This document shows, one piece after another, positions 1 to 8,436 of a stretch of DNA of 64,000 nucleotides (positions within the stretch are counted from its first letter, which is position 1; each line of letters opens with the position of its first letter). The translations under genes and the position numbers were made by a program. The notes below the pieces were generated by a model. The model was given only the letters and a program-made list of their open reading frames with translations. It had not been told where the DNA came from and did no database searches. The stretch spans positions 1,674,001 to 1,738,000 of the forward strand of contig NZ_CP010271.1 in assembly GCF_001456355.1 (NCBI RefSeq), in the 5' to 3' direction. The stretch comes from Mycobacteroides saopaulense (GTDB lineage Bacteria > Actinomycetota > Actinomycetes > Mycobacteriales > Mycobacteriaceae).

Positions 1-6
1 GCAAGA

Positions 7-729
7 ATGAAAGCCAATGTGGCACAACAACGTCTATTGGTGGATCTGGCATCGGTGGATGCCGAATTGACACGCGTCGCGCACCGGCGTGCGAATCCGC
101 CGGAACGCCAGGAACATGCAGAACTGCAGGCGCAGCAGCGGACCATCTTGGACGAGGTGGGCGCACTCGGCATCGCCCTGGAGGACCTGGATGATCAGGT
201 GGCCAAGCTGGACGCGGAGGTGACTGCCGTGCGTCAGCGCGAGGATCGCGACCGCTCCCTGCTCGCGTCGGGCAGTGCCAACGCCAAGGAACTCACCGAG
301 ATTCAGCACGAACTCGGCACCCTGGAGCGTCGTCAATCCAGCTTGGAGGATTCCGAGCTGGAACTGATGGAGCGCCGCGAGGAGCTACAGGGCCAGCAGA
401 ACTCGGCACAGGCCAACGCCGACAAGATCGCCGAGCGGATGGCCGAAATCGAGCGGATCCAGCGCGCGGTCGCCATCGACACCGACGCCGAGGAGAACCA
501 GCTACGGCAGCGTCGTGACGGTCTGACCTCGTCCATCGACGGTCCGCTGCTGGAAACCTATGAGCGGCAACGCCGTTCGGGAGGCCCCGGGGCGGGCTTG
601 TTACAGGGCAACAAGTGCGGTGCGTGCCGGATAGAACTGGACCGCGGCGAGCTGGCCCGGATCTCGGCGGCCGACGTCGACGAGGTGCTGCGGTGCTCGG
701 AGTGCAGCGCGATTCTGGTGCGCCCGTGA
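7..729 (+). CDS. C4-type zinc ribbon protein with N-terminal coiled coil
   Basis: A 240-residue protein. Residues 1-170 are a charged, heptad-like coiled coil rich in Glu, Gln, Arg and Leu. The C-terminus carries two CxxC pairs (Cys204/207 and Cys230/233) forming a zinc ribbon. This is the actinobacterial family to which Rv2229c of M. tuberculosis belongs; its biochemical role is not settled, with nucleic-acid or protein binding usually assumed. The start codon lies in an ATGA context, so it probably overlaps the stop of an upstream gene outside the window. Its stop overlaps the GTG start of the RNase H gene by 4 nt, so the two are probably translated together. Confidence 0.9.
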   Translation: MKANVAQQRLLVDLASVDAELTRVAHRRANPPERQEHAELQAQQRTILDEVGALGIALEDLDDQVAKLDAEVTAVRQREDRDRSLLASGSANAKELTEIQHELGTLERRQSSLEDSELELMERREELQGQQNSAQANADKIAERMAEIERIQRAVAIDTDAEENQLRQRRDGLTSSIDGPLLETYERQRRSGGPGAGLLQGNKCGACRIELDRGELARISAADVDEVLRCSECSAILVRP

Positions 730-1838
730 AGGTTCTTGTCGAGGCGGACGGCGGTTCACGCGGCAATCCGGGATTGGCCGGGTACGGCGCGGTGGTGTTC
801 TCCCCGGATCACGAGACGGTGCTGGGGGAGGCCTGTGAGGCGATCGGCCACGCCACCAACAACGTCGCCGAATACCGGGGTCTGATAGCGGGACTGGCCG
901 AGGCAGCACGACTGGGCGCCACCGAGGTGAACGTCTCGATGGACTCGAAGCTCGTCGTCGAGCAGATGTCCGGACGGTGGAAAGTCAAACATCCCGACCT
1001 GATCACGCTGTATCAGCAGGCGGTGACCGCCGCGATGCAGTTCGAATCCGTCAGCTACAGATGGATTCCGCGGGAACGCAACAAATATGCCGACCGGCTG
1101 GCCAACGAGGCGATGGACCGTGCCAGCGGCATCGAGCCCAAGGCCGCCAAGAAGCCCAAGGAAACCGCGGAAGCCAAGGAATCCAAGCCCGCGGACTCCG
1201 CTCCGGGTTGGACAGGTGCGCGCGGCAAGCCCACCCGAATGCTGTTGCTGCGTCACGGACAGACCGAGTTATCGGTGCAGCGCCGGTATTCCGGCCGGGG
1301 AAATCCCGAGCTCACCGCACTGGGCCGCGAACAGGCCGCGAACGCCGCCCGTTACCTCGCCAGCCGGGGCGGTATCGCGGCCGTCATCAGCTCGCCGCTG
1401 GGGCGCGCCACGCAGACCGCCACCGCGGCGGCCGATGCGCTCGGTGTTCCGCTGACGGTCGATGACGATCTGATCGAAACCGACTTCGGCAAGTGGGAGG
1501 GCCTGACCTTCACCGAGGCGTCCGAGCGTGACCCGGAGCTGCATGCCCAGTGGCTCGGCGATACCTCGGTGACTCCGCCGGAGGGGGAGAGCTTCGACAC
1601 CGTGCACCACCGGGTGCGGCGCGCGCGCAACCGGATCATTGCCGAATACGGTGGCGCAACGGTTTTGGTGGTCTCACACGTCACACCGATCAAGACGCTG
1701 CTGCGCCTGGCACTGGATGCGGGCCCGAGCCTGCTGTACCGGCTGCACCTGGACCTGGCGTCACTGAGCATCGCCGAGTTCTATTCGGACGGTCCGGCAT
1801 CGGTGCGACTCGTCAACGAGACCTCGTATCTGACTTAG
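726..1838 (+). CDS. bifunctional RNase HI / histidine acid phosphatase (CobC-like)
   Basis: A 370-residue fusion. The N-terminal ~140 residues are RNase HI, with the DGGSRGNPG active-site strand (Asp8), the NNVAEYRG helix supplying the Glu, and a later SMDSK Asp. It should cut RNA in RNA/DNA hybrids. After a Lys/Pro/Glu-rich linker, a histidine phosphatase domain begins with the RHG motif (His177). In M. tuberculosis Rv2228c the same fusion is described with RNase H and alpha-ribazole phosphatase activity. I chose GTG at 726 because it overlaps the previous stop (GTGA) and begins directly on the RNase H beta-strand; a longer reading would overlap the upstream gene heavily. Confidence 0.92.
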   Translation: MKVLVEADGGSRGNPGLAGYGAVVFSPDHETVLGEACEAIGHATNNVAEYRGLIAGLAEAARLGATEVNVSMDSKLVVEQMSGRWKVKHPDLITLYQQAVTAAMQFESVSYRWIPRERNKYADRLANEAMDRASGIEPKAAKKPKETAEAKESKPADSAPGWTGARGKPTRMLLLRHGQTELSVQRRYSGRGNPELTALGREQAANAARYLASRGGIAAVISSPLGRATQTATAAADALGVPLTVDDDLIETDFGKWEGLTFTEASERDPELHAQWLGDTSVTPPEGESFDTVHHRVRRARNRIIAEYGGATVLVVSHVTPIKTLLRLALDAGPSLLYRLHLDLASLSIAEFYSDGPASVRLVNETSYLT

Positions 1839-1841
1839 GCT
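1836..1841 (+). promoter_or_regulatory. -10 box (TAGGCT) of a leaderless promoter
   Basis: TAGGCT lies 6 nt before the ATG at 1848, so transcription would begin at the start codon. It overlaps the stop codon of the RNase H/phosphatase gene. No Shine-Dalgarno sequence precedes the ATG. Confidence 0.5.
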
Positions 1842-1847
1842 GTCGCC

Positions 1848-2651
1848 ATGGCTTCTCGTGATCACGGTGATCCGGGCGATGCGCCCACCATCGCCCCGCC
1901 TCTGACAGATGTCGCCAATCCGGCGCGGCCTTCGGCCGCGGAGGAAGCACGAACGGTCGCAGCGTCGACGAACACCGCCACGCTGGCAAGTCTGTCCGCT
2001 GACGGTGACCCGTGGGCATCGCTGATCACCTTTGGGCTCCTCGACGGTGCGCCGGTGCTCTGCGTCTCGCAGATGGCCGAGCACGGCCGCAACTTGGCGC
2101 GTGATCCGCGGGCCAGCGTGTCCATCGTGGCGCCCAATCCGCCCGAGGACCCACTGGCCAACACCCGGATCACGCTTGCCGGGAAGGTTCGCCGGCCCAG
2201 TGCGGAAGAGCTGCCCGCCGCGCGCGAGGCGCACATCGCGGCGGTGCCCGCCGCGCGGTATTACATCGACTACAGCGACTTCTCTGTGTGGATTCTGGAT
2301 GTCGAACGGGTGCGGTGGGTCGGTGGCTATGGCCGCATGGACTCGGCCAGCGGTGCCGAATACGGTGCGGCCGCAGCCGATCCGGTCTCGCCAAAGGCCG
2401 CTCGCGCCGTCGCGCACCTCAACGAGGATCACGGCGACGCGCTGCTCGCGATGGCGCAGCAGCTGGGCGGGTATCCGGATGCGACCGAGGCGCGGTGTGA
2501 GGGCGCTGACCGATACGGGCTTGATATCCGGGTGAGCACCCCGCGGGGCTGGTCGGTGACGCGAGTCGGCTATGTCGAGCCGATCGACTCTATCGACGAG
2601 CTGCGCGGCGCGACCGTGCACCTGGCGCGGCTCGCTGCTCCGGGGGCCTAG
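1848..2651 (+). CDS. HugZ-like pyridoxamine-phosphate-oxidase-fold protein with DUF2470
   Basis: A 267-residue protein. Residues ~35-165 form a split-barrel flavin-binding fold (TLASLSADGDPWASLI, then ASVSIVAPNP). Residues ~185-260 are a DUF2470-type domain opening with AVAHLNEDHGDALL, whose His is the usual heme-contacting residue in HugZ-like proteins. Members bind heme or flavin and may take part in heme use; which applies here cannot be told from sequence. The gene follows the RNase H fusion by 9 nt but appears to have its own leaderless promoter. Confidence 0.82.
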   Translation: MASRDHGDPGDAPTIAPPLTDVANPARPSAAEEARTVAASTNTATLASLSADGDPWASLITFGLLDGAPVLCVSQMAEHGRNLARDPRASVSIVAPNPPEDPLANTRITLAGKVRRPSAEELPAAREAHIAAVPAARYYIDYSDFSVWILDVERVRWVGGYGRMDSASGAEYGAAAADPVSPKAARAVAHLNEDHGDALLAMAQQLGGYPDATEARCEGADRYGLDIRVSTPRGWSVTRVGYVEPIDSIDELRGATVHLARLAAPGA

Positions 2652-2688
2652 CGCAGCGGCGGCGAGAATGTCTACCGCTCCGCGATAT

Positions 2689-2697
2689 TGTGGATAA
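2689..2697 (-). promoter_or_regulatory. DnaA-box-like nonamer (copy 1)
   Basis: TGTGGATAA on the + strand is the exact complement of TTATCCACA, the strong E. coli-type DnaA box. It lies in the spacer before the HNH/DUF222 gene. The second copy is exactly 30 bp downstream in the same orientation. Confidence 0.5.
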
Positions 2698-2718
2698 CTC
2701 GTTTCCCGCTCGAATGGT

Positions 2719-2727
2719 TGTGGATAA
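2719..2727 (-). promoter_or_regulatory. DnaA-box-like nonamer (copy 2)
   Basis: Second exact TGTGGATAA, same orientation as the first, both within a longer TTGTGGATAAC. It is 32 bp before the GTG start at 2759. It could be a DnaA-responsive promoter element or simply an unrelated repeated promoter motif. Confidence 0.5.
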
Positions 2728-2758
2728 CAACGGAAGTCAACGCTTAGCGCGCTGACTC

Positions 2759-3973
2759 GTGCGTAACGTTGATGATGTGTCCGAGACCGATCCTGCCGCC
2801 CGCGCGACACAGCTTGTCGAGCGCATCGCGGAGCTGGAGCGTGTCAAAGCCGCCGCCGCGGCCGAACAGGCTCATGCCGCGGTCCTGCTCGACCATGCGC
2901 GCCGCGCGGAGGAGGCTGCCAACGGTGTGCCTAGGCGACGGCAGGGAGCAGGTGTTGCGACGGAGATCGCTCTGGCGCGGCAAGATTCGCCCGCTCGGGG
3001 AGGTCGTCACCTTGGCTTCGCGAAGGCGTTGGTCAACGAGATGCCCCACACACTTGCGGCATTGGAGTGCGGTGCGCTGAATGAATGGCGCGCGACGATC
3101 CTGGTGCGTGAAACCGCATATCTTGCCCTCGAAGACCGGCAGAAGATCGACGTCGAGATGTGTGCCGATCCTTCCCGGCTTCGGGGTCTGGGCGATGCCA
3201 GGCTCACTGCGGAGGCGAAGCGCCTCGCGTATCGGCTGGATGCCGAGGCCGTAGTGCACCGTGCCCGCCGGGCCGAGAACGAACGTCGGGTAACGATCCG
3301 CCCTGCGCCCGACACCATGACGTACCTGACGGCATTGCTTCCGGTGAAACAAGGGGTGGCGGTCTATGCCGCTCTTAGGCGAGCCGCCGATTCGTCGATG
3401 GATCCCGTTCGCGGGCAAGGACAGATCATGGCCGACACTCTCGTAGAGCGGGTGACCGGTCTATCTTCTGCCGAAGCGGTCCCCGTGGGTGTGAACATCA
3501 CGATCTCCGACGAGTCGTTGCTCGGCGGGGGCGTCGAGCCGGCCGTGATCGCGGGCTACGGGCCGATCCCGGCGGCAGTGGCGCGCCGGCTTGTATCCGA
3601 GGCCGTCAGCTCCGGTGCGAAGGTACTCGCGCGGCGCCTGTATCGCCGCTGCGGCACCGGTGCATTGGTGGGAGCGGAGTCGCGAAGCCGTTTGTTTCCG
3701 AGGGGACTGGCCGAGCTGATCGACGTGCGCGATCAGACCTGTCGGTCGCCATACTGTGATGCTCCGATCCGACACCACGATCATGTGGTGGCGAGCGCGC
3801 GAGGCGGGGCTACCTCGTTCGACAATGGCCAGGGTCTGTGCCAGCGCTGCAATTACGTCAAGGAGGCACCCGGGTGGAGGGCCGCGGTCGAGGCAGGGGC
3901 TGACCGGCACACTGTGGAGATCACCACACCGACGGGAACCGTCTACCGCTCCACCGCCCCTCCGCTGCGCTGA
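2759..3973 (+). CDS. DUF222/HNH endonuclease-signature protein (13E12 repeat family)
   Basis: A 404-residue protein. The N-terminal two thirds is a DUF222 region. The C-terminus holds an HNH nuclease motif: CRSPYC, then HHDHV, GG.T.FDNG and CQRCN..K, so both zinc-binding CxxC-type pairs and the catalytic His are intact. This is the 13E12-type family, present in many copies in mycobacteria and associated with mobile repeats. The start is GTG at 2759; GTG at 2777 is an alternative. The 3' end overlaps the convergent membrane-protein gene by 31 bp. The promoter region has two DnaA-box-like sites. Confidence 0.85.
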   Translation: MRNVDDVSETDPAARATQLVERIAELERVKAAAAAEQAHAAVLLDHARRAEEAANGVPRRRQGAGVATEIALARQDSPARGGRHLGFAKALVNEMPHTLAALECGALNEWRATILVRETAYLALEDRQKIDVEMCADPSRLRGLGDARLTAEAKRLAYRLDAEAVVHRARRAENERRVTIRPAPDTMTYLTALLPVKQGVAVYAALRRAADSSMDPVRGQGQIMADTLVERVTGLSSAEAVPVGVNITISDESLLGGGVEPAVIAGYGPIPAAVARRLVSEAVSSGAKVLARRLYRRCGTGALVGAESRSRLFPRGLAELIDVRDQTCRSPYCDAPIRHHDHVVASARGGATSFDNGQGLCQRCNYVKEAPGWRAAVEAGADRHTVEITTPTGTVYRSTAPPLR

Positions 3974-4389
3974 GTAAGCGGCCGCAGGGCCAAGACATAA
4001 ATGAGGACGACGGCGACCGGCACGGCCATCGGCAGCCATGGCGACTGTCCCACCGGCACCGCGGTTGCGAGCAGGGCGGCACACCCGAACACGAGCGCGG
4101 GAACGATCACCTCGCTTCTGACGGCGTTCACCTCAGAGGGCCAGCGCAGGGGATAGGCGGCCAGCAGATACGCCACCGCAGCCAGACCGGAGACCATCGC
4201 GAGCACCGGTGAGGTTTCCCCGAACGCCAGGACGCCGACGACGAACAGCACCGCCGGGGTCACGAACACCCGGAATCGAAGACCGGCCAGCACCACAAGC
4301 GCTGCGCACACCGAGAAGAGAAGCTTGTCGGTGGCTGCGAGCACCATCACCAGCCCGAGGGCGGCCGCCACCATCACCCGGACATTCAT
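3943..4389 (-). CDS. small integral membrane protein, last gene of the moxR3-type operon
   Basis: A 148-residue protein with about five hydrophobic segments and no recognised catalytic motif. The ATG at 4389 overlaps the stop of the DUF58 gene (ATGA), which decides the start over a longer reading. It occupies the place of Rv3162c in the M. tuberculosis moxR3 cluster as I remember it, so a membrane partner of the MoxR/DUF58 system is the best guess. Its stop lies inside the convergent HNH gene (31-bp overlap). Confidence 0.75.
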   Translation of the reverse strand: MNVRVMVAAALGLVMVLAATDKLLFSVCAALVVLAGLRFRVFVTPAVLFVVGVLAFGETSPVLAMVSGLAAVAYLLAAYPLRWPSEVNAVRSEVIVPALVFGCAALLATAVPVGQSPWLPMAVPVAVVLIYVLALRPLTQRSGGAVER

Positions 4390-5615
4390 CGGTGTCTTCG
4401 CGTACGCGGGCGACGCGGCAACAGATGCATCGCATGGTTGAGTCCGGCATCGTGACTCCAGCCGACGACATCGACCCCTGTCACGGCGATGTTGCGATAC
4501 ATCCGTGACCGTTCCAACCGCCACCACCGGGCGACAATCGGATCGGGCTCCTCACGGAAGGGCAGGCGGTCCAGCACATCGACGACGAGAACCGGATGCC
4601 CACGCCGCCGGAGGTCGGTCAGCGCGAGTCCGAAGTCGGCGTTCAACAGGGTGGAGAATGCCACCACGATCGCGTTGGGCGGCATGGCAGCGCGCGGGGC
4701 AAGTGCACTGGCACTGTGCGAATGCCATTCTCCGGCATCGAGAACGGCGTCCAGCAGACGGTAGAACTGATGCCGTCCTATATCGGGAGCGAGCCATCGC
4801 GGCGCACTGCCCAACATGACGACACCCGCCCGGTCTCCGCGCTGCAACACAGACTGCACGAGCTGCGCGGCGCCGCGTGCGGATCTTTCTGTTGCCACGG
4901 TGGCGGGGCCCGACGGCTGCGGATAGGTGTCGATCAGAACCACGACGTCGGCGGCCCGGTCGGTGAGCCGGTCGGTGACATGCAGGCGTCCCCGTCGCGC
5001 GCTGACTCGCCAATTGACCGTGCGCAGTGAGTCACCCGGGACATACTCGCGGATGTCCGCGTACTCGACACCCGGGCCGTGGTGCCGGGTCAGATGTGTG
5101 CCGATCCGGTCGGGCAGGTCAGCGGGCGGCAATGCCACGTCTTGCGGGTCGGCCAACGGATACACACGCAGTTCCGCGGCGGGCAGCGTCACTATGGCGC
5201 CCGTCCACAAACCCGACGTCGAGACCGTCTGAACCGCAACCGGGATGGCGTACCGGCCCCACCGCTCGGCCGAAACCCGCATCGTCACGCGCTCGGGCGC
5301 AGCAGCCTTGTCCACCTCGATCTGCAGGCCGTCGACAGCGGTCGATCGCACCCCACAAACCACGGCCGGCTCGGCGGATGCGACCGATGTGGTGATCGTT
5401 ACCGTCTCAGACTCCAAGCACCGTAACGGTTCTGATTCGTCGGCAACCCATACCCGGGCTTCCGGAGGGCGCCGGGCCGCGCCGACGAGGGCGCCGATGA
5501 ACGGCGCCGCGAAGAGGACAAGCTGCCAGCGCCCGGTGATCATCGCGAGCACCAGTGCCGCGCCGGCACACGCGGCCAGCGCCGATGTCAACGAGGACGC
5601 GCGCCAACTGATCAT
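4386..5615 (-). CDS. DUF58 domain protein (moxR-linked)
   Basis: A 409-residue protein with two N-terminal membrane segments (residues ~8-45), an extracytoplasmic-type beta region, and a DUF58 block around residue 190 (GVEYADIREYVPGDSLRTVNW) leading into a von Willebrand A-like domain with VVLIDTYP. DUF58 proteins are typically encoded next to MoxR ATPases and are thought to be partners or clients of that chaperone. The ATG at 5615 overlaps the moxR stop (ATGA). The downstream gene starts in its stop. Confidence 0.88.
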   Translation of the reverse strand: MISWRASSLTSALAACAGAALVLAMITGRWQLVLFAAPFIGALVGAARRPPEARVWVADESEPLRCLESETVTITTSVASAEPAVVCGVRSTAVDGLQIEVDKAAAPERVTMRVSAERWGRYAIPVAVQTVSTSGLWTGAIVTLPAAELRVYPLADPQDVALPPADLPDRIGTHLTRHHGPGVEYADIREYVPGDSLRTVNWRVSARRGRLHVTDRLTDRAADVVVLIDTYPQPSGPATVATERSARGAAQLVQSVLQRGDRAGVVMLGSAPRWLAPDIGRHQFYRLLDAVLDAGEWHSHSASALAPRAAMPPNAIVVAFSTLLNADFGLALTDLRRRGHPVLVVDVLDRLPFREEPDPIVARWWRLERSRMYRNIAVTGVDVVGWSHDAGLNHAMHLLPRRPRTRRHR

Positions 5616-6574
5616 CCGGACGCCCGGGGAACCGGTAGCCGATGCAGAAGCTCGTCGACCACGTGTGTACCGGTGATGCGGCGCACCCACATCTCGGGCC
5701 GCAGACTGATGCGGTGCGCCACCGCCGGCACCGCGAGCGCCTTGACGTCCTCGGGGATCACGAAGTCGCGGCCGAGCAGCATGGCTCGTGCCCGGGACAT
5801 CTGTACGAGGTCCAGTTCGGCACGGGGGCTGGCACCGACCTCGACATGCGAGTGACTGCGCGTCGCGGCGGCCAGGGCCACGATGTAGCGAAGCACGTCC
5901 GGGTGCACCGAAACCTGTTCCACCGCTTCCCTCATCATGATGAGGTCGTCCGCGGACACCACTTGCGACACCACCGGCTGCGTCGAGCCCCGATCCAATC
6001 GGCGCTGCAGCATTTCGATCTCAAGGTCCTCGGTCAGATATCCCAGCTGCAGCCGAACCGCGAATCGGTCCAGTTGGGCCTCTGGCAGCGGATAGGTGCC
6101 CTCATACTCGATCGGATTATCGGTCGCCAGCACCACGAACGGTGTTGGCAGTTGGCGCGTTTTACCATCGATGCTGACCTGTCCCTCCGCCATGGCTTCC
6201 AGCAGGGCCGACTGCGTCTTGGGTGGGGTGCGGTTGATTTCATCTGCCAGTAGCAGATTCGTGAAGATGGGCCCGGTCCGGAACTCGAAGAGCCCGGACG
6301 ACATGTCGTAGATCGTGGAGCCCAGCAGGTCTGCCGGCAGCAGATCCGGAGTGAATTGCACCCTGGCGAAATCGAGCCCCAACGCAGCCGCGAACGATCG
6401 AGCGATCAGCGTCTTACCCAAACCCGGCAGATCCTCGACGAGGACGTGTCCGCGCGCGAGAATCGTCAGCAGAATCAACTGCAGCGCATCGCGTTTCCCG
6501 ACAACGACTCGTTCGATCTCGGTCAGCACCGCGTCCGCATGTCGGGTGGCGACGGCAACCGGCAGTGTCGTCAC
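5612..6574 (-). CDS. MoxR-family AAA+ ATPase (moxR3-type)
   Basis: A 320-residue ATPase of usual MoxR length. It has Walker A (LPGLGKT, residues ~45-52), Walker B (LLLADEINR) and the sensor/arginine region after EGTYPLPEAQLDRF. MoxR proteins act as chaperones that insert cofactors or remodel protein complexes, often with vWA proteins. GTG at 6574 is chosen because it overlaps the upstream stop (GTGA). The five-gene layout (DUF4129, small membrane protein, MoxR, DUF58, membrane protein) resembles Rv3166c-Rv3162c of M. tuberculosis. Confidence 0.93.
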   Translation of the reverse strand: MTTLPVAVATRHADAVLTEIERVVVGKRDALQLILLTILARGHVLVEDLPGLGKTLIARSFAAALGLDFARVQFTPDLLPADLLGSTIYDMSSGLFEFRTGPIFTNLLLADEINRTPPKTQSALLEAMAEGQVSIDGKTRQLPTPFVVLATDNPIEYEGTYPLPEAQLDRFAVRLQLGYLTEDLEIEMLQRRLDRGSTQPVVSQVVSADDLIMMREAVEQVSVHPDVLRYIVALAAATRSHSHVEVGASPRAELDLVQMSRARAMLLGRDFVIPEDVKALAVPAVAHRISLRPEMWVRRITGTHVVDELLHRLPVPRASG

Positions 6575-7056
6575 ATCCGCTCCAATCGTTCGAGTATCGA
6601 TTGCAGTACCTCGCGGCCGGGCGCGGGCTCGGCTCGGTCCGTGTCCGAGGCTCCATTCGGATCGACCCACCGCCAGAGCTCGGGGCCGAAGGTCATGCGG
6701 CCGGTCGCGGCGAGCGCCGTGCGGTCCTTTGACTGCCGATGCCCTGCTGCCGTCTCGAAATCGGCTGCGATCAACGGGCGAAGCTGTCGATCCCAGTCGC
6801 CGCGGGTCCGTTCGGCCCAACTGATTCTGGCTTCGGCGCGGGCAAGCCAGCGTTGCAACGTCTCGTCGGCCGGGAGGCTGGCCGGTGGCAATGGTTTCGG
6901 TGCACGCGCGCTACGCAGCTGGCCGCACAGCAAGTACAGCCCGACGGCCACCATCGCGCCGGTGATCGGCACCGTGAGGGGACGCAGCGGGCTGGCGGCC
7001 ACGCAGGCTTCCGTCAAGATCACCACCAGCACCACGGCAGGTGCCAGCCATTTCAT
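6571..7056 (-). CDS. moxR3-operon membrane protein (Rv3165c-like)
   Basis: A 161-residue protein with two N-terminal transmembrane helices (residues ~3-45) and a charged cytoplasmic domain containing a Trp-rich stretch (WAERTRGDW). No known enzyme motif is visible. The ATG at 7056 overlaps the DUF4129 stop, and its own stop overlaps the moxR start, so it should be made together with both. Confidence 0.78.
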   Translation of the reverse strand: MKWLAPAVVLVVILTEACVAASPLRPLTVPITGAMVAVGLYLLCGQLRSARAPKPLPPASLPADETLQRWLARAEARISWAERTRGDWDRQLRPLIAADFETAAGHRQSKDRTALAATGRMTFGPELWRWVDPNGASDTDRAEPAPGREVLQSILERLERM

Positions 7057-7973
7057 GGGCGGCTCCGAAGATCGTCCAGCACGACCCGCAGCCATTGGGC
7101 CGCCGATTCACGATCGGCCTGCGTCATCCGATGCGGGCTGAATCGGGCCTCCGAGAACAGCGAGACGAGTTGAGTGCCCGCGTGCGAATGAAGGGCGCCG
7201 ATATGAACCGCGCGTTGCAGCACTTCCGACGGGGTGTCCGACTCCAGTGGTGCCGCCTCGGGTGCCGCGGTGAGTCCCTGCTCCATGGCTGCGTAGCAGG
7301 CGATGATCGACGCGCGCGGGTCGCGGCCCGGCTCGGCAACCTCCGCGAGTCCGAGTTCGACAAGGTGGGCAAGCGATCCTGGTGCCTCATCGCAGGCATC
7401 GGGTTCCGCGGATCGATCCCTACCCACCTCCAGGGTCTCCGGATCTCGGCGCCTGAGCACGAAGACCATCACGGCGATGCCGGCCAGCACCACACCGAGG
7501 ATCACCAGGGGTGCGTTGGGTTCCTTCCGAACCGGCGCATCGCCCGGAGTCTTGTCAGGCTCGGCGTCGGGACGTCCCGGTTCGGACGTGCTCGGGGCAG
7601 GGTCGCGCACGGGCCCCTCGCCCGTCGGCCTGGCCAGATAGAGCACCGTCCACACCGCGCTCAGCAGCGCAAGCACGGTGGCGACGGCAATGATCGCTTC
7701 GCGCCGCGTCAATCCCCGTAACCGTAGGTACGACGGGCTCTCGGCCGACGGAGTCATGCCGGGGCGTCGTCGCCGAAGACTCAACAGGATGAGAATGGCC
7801 ACGACGCCACACAGCAAGAGCTGCAACGCTATTGAGTGAGGTTCATCGCGGGGTTCTTCGGGCTGGGGTAGGACCTTCGGATCCGGAAGATAGCTGCGTA
7901 GTGCAACGACAGAAAGCGCGACCAGGACCATGAGCCCGGCCGCTCGAACGAACAGTCTGTCCGCACTGTTCAT
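7053..7973 (-). CDS. DUF4129 domain membrane protein, first gene of the moxR3-type operon
   Basis: A 306-residue protein with four hydrophobic segments (residues ~10-26, 50-68, 93-112 and 155-172) and a C-terminal DUF4129 domain (ASIIACYAAMEQGL, then TPSEVL and LVSLFSEARFS), the domain also found at the end of some bacterial transglutaminase-like proteins. The region between helices 3 and 4 is Pro/Glu-rich. It heads a five-gene unit in which all four junctions are 4-nt overlaps. Confidence 0.85.
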   Translation of the reverse strand: MNSADRLFVRAAGLMVLVALSVVALRSYLPDPKVLPQPEEPRDEPHSIALQLLLCGVVAILILLSLRRRRPGMTPSAESPSYLRLRGLTRREAIIAVATVLALLSAVWTVLYLARPTGEGPVRDPAPSTSEPGRPDAEPDKTPGDAPVRKEPNAPLVILGVVLAGIAVMVFVLRRRDPETLEVGRDRSAEPDACDEAPGSLAHLVELGLAEVAEPGRDPRASIIACYAAMEQGLTAAPEAAPLESDTPSEVLQRAVHIGALHSHAGTQLVSLFSEARFSPHRMTQADRESAAQWLRVVLDDLRSRP

Positions 7974-8029
7974 GCCTCATGGTTGCATGACGAGAGGCAT
8001 GATTTCGCAGGTTCAGCCAGGTGCCCGCA

Positions 8030-8379
8030 TCACGAATAGGTGCCCTCGGGGATGAGGTTGGTGATACAGAACGGATGCCCGGCCGGATCGACCAGCACCC
8101 GCCATCCATCCGGATTGGGCTGGGTTTCGGCCTTGCTCGCCCCGAGGCCGAGAATGCGAGCCTCTTCCGCATCGAGATCCGATGCCGCAAGCTCCAGGTG
8201 CAGCTGCTTGGGCACCGAACCCTGCGGCCACTGCGGCGGTTGATGATCCGCCACCCGCTGGAACGTCAACAACACGCTTGCGCCCTGCAAGGCGACCATG
8301 TCCGGGCTCTCGAACAGGATCGTCAAGTCAAGTACCTGCTGATAGAAGAAATAGCACCCAACCTGGCGGTTCCCGCCAT
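8030..8379 (-). pseudogene. VOC (glyoxalase-like) protein, apparently frameshifted near its start
   Basis: The frame ending at 8030 encodes a convincing VOC C-terminal part (VALQGASVLLTFQRV, then VPKQLHLELAASDLDAEEAR and VDPAGHPFCI). A strong AAGGAG ribosome site precedes the ATG at 8379, but that ATG is in another frame. Its reading (MAGTARLGA...) reaches a TGA after 18 codons. RLGA in that frame followed by FFYQQVLDL in the other reproduces the usual family sequence, so a small indel near 8345-8355 seems to have split the gene. The first beta-strand expected of VOC proteins also looks shortened. Alternatively a 130-residue product starts in the long frame at 8422. Confidence 0.55.
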
Positions 8380-8436
8380 GATGTTCTCCTTCACCGTACG
8401 TGCCAACCCCGTCCAACAGCATCGCACGCAGGCGCA

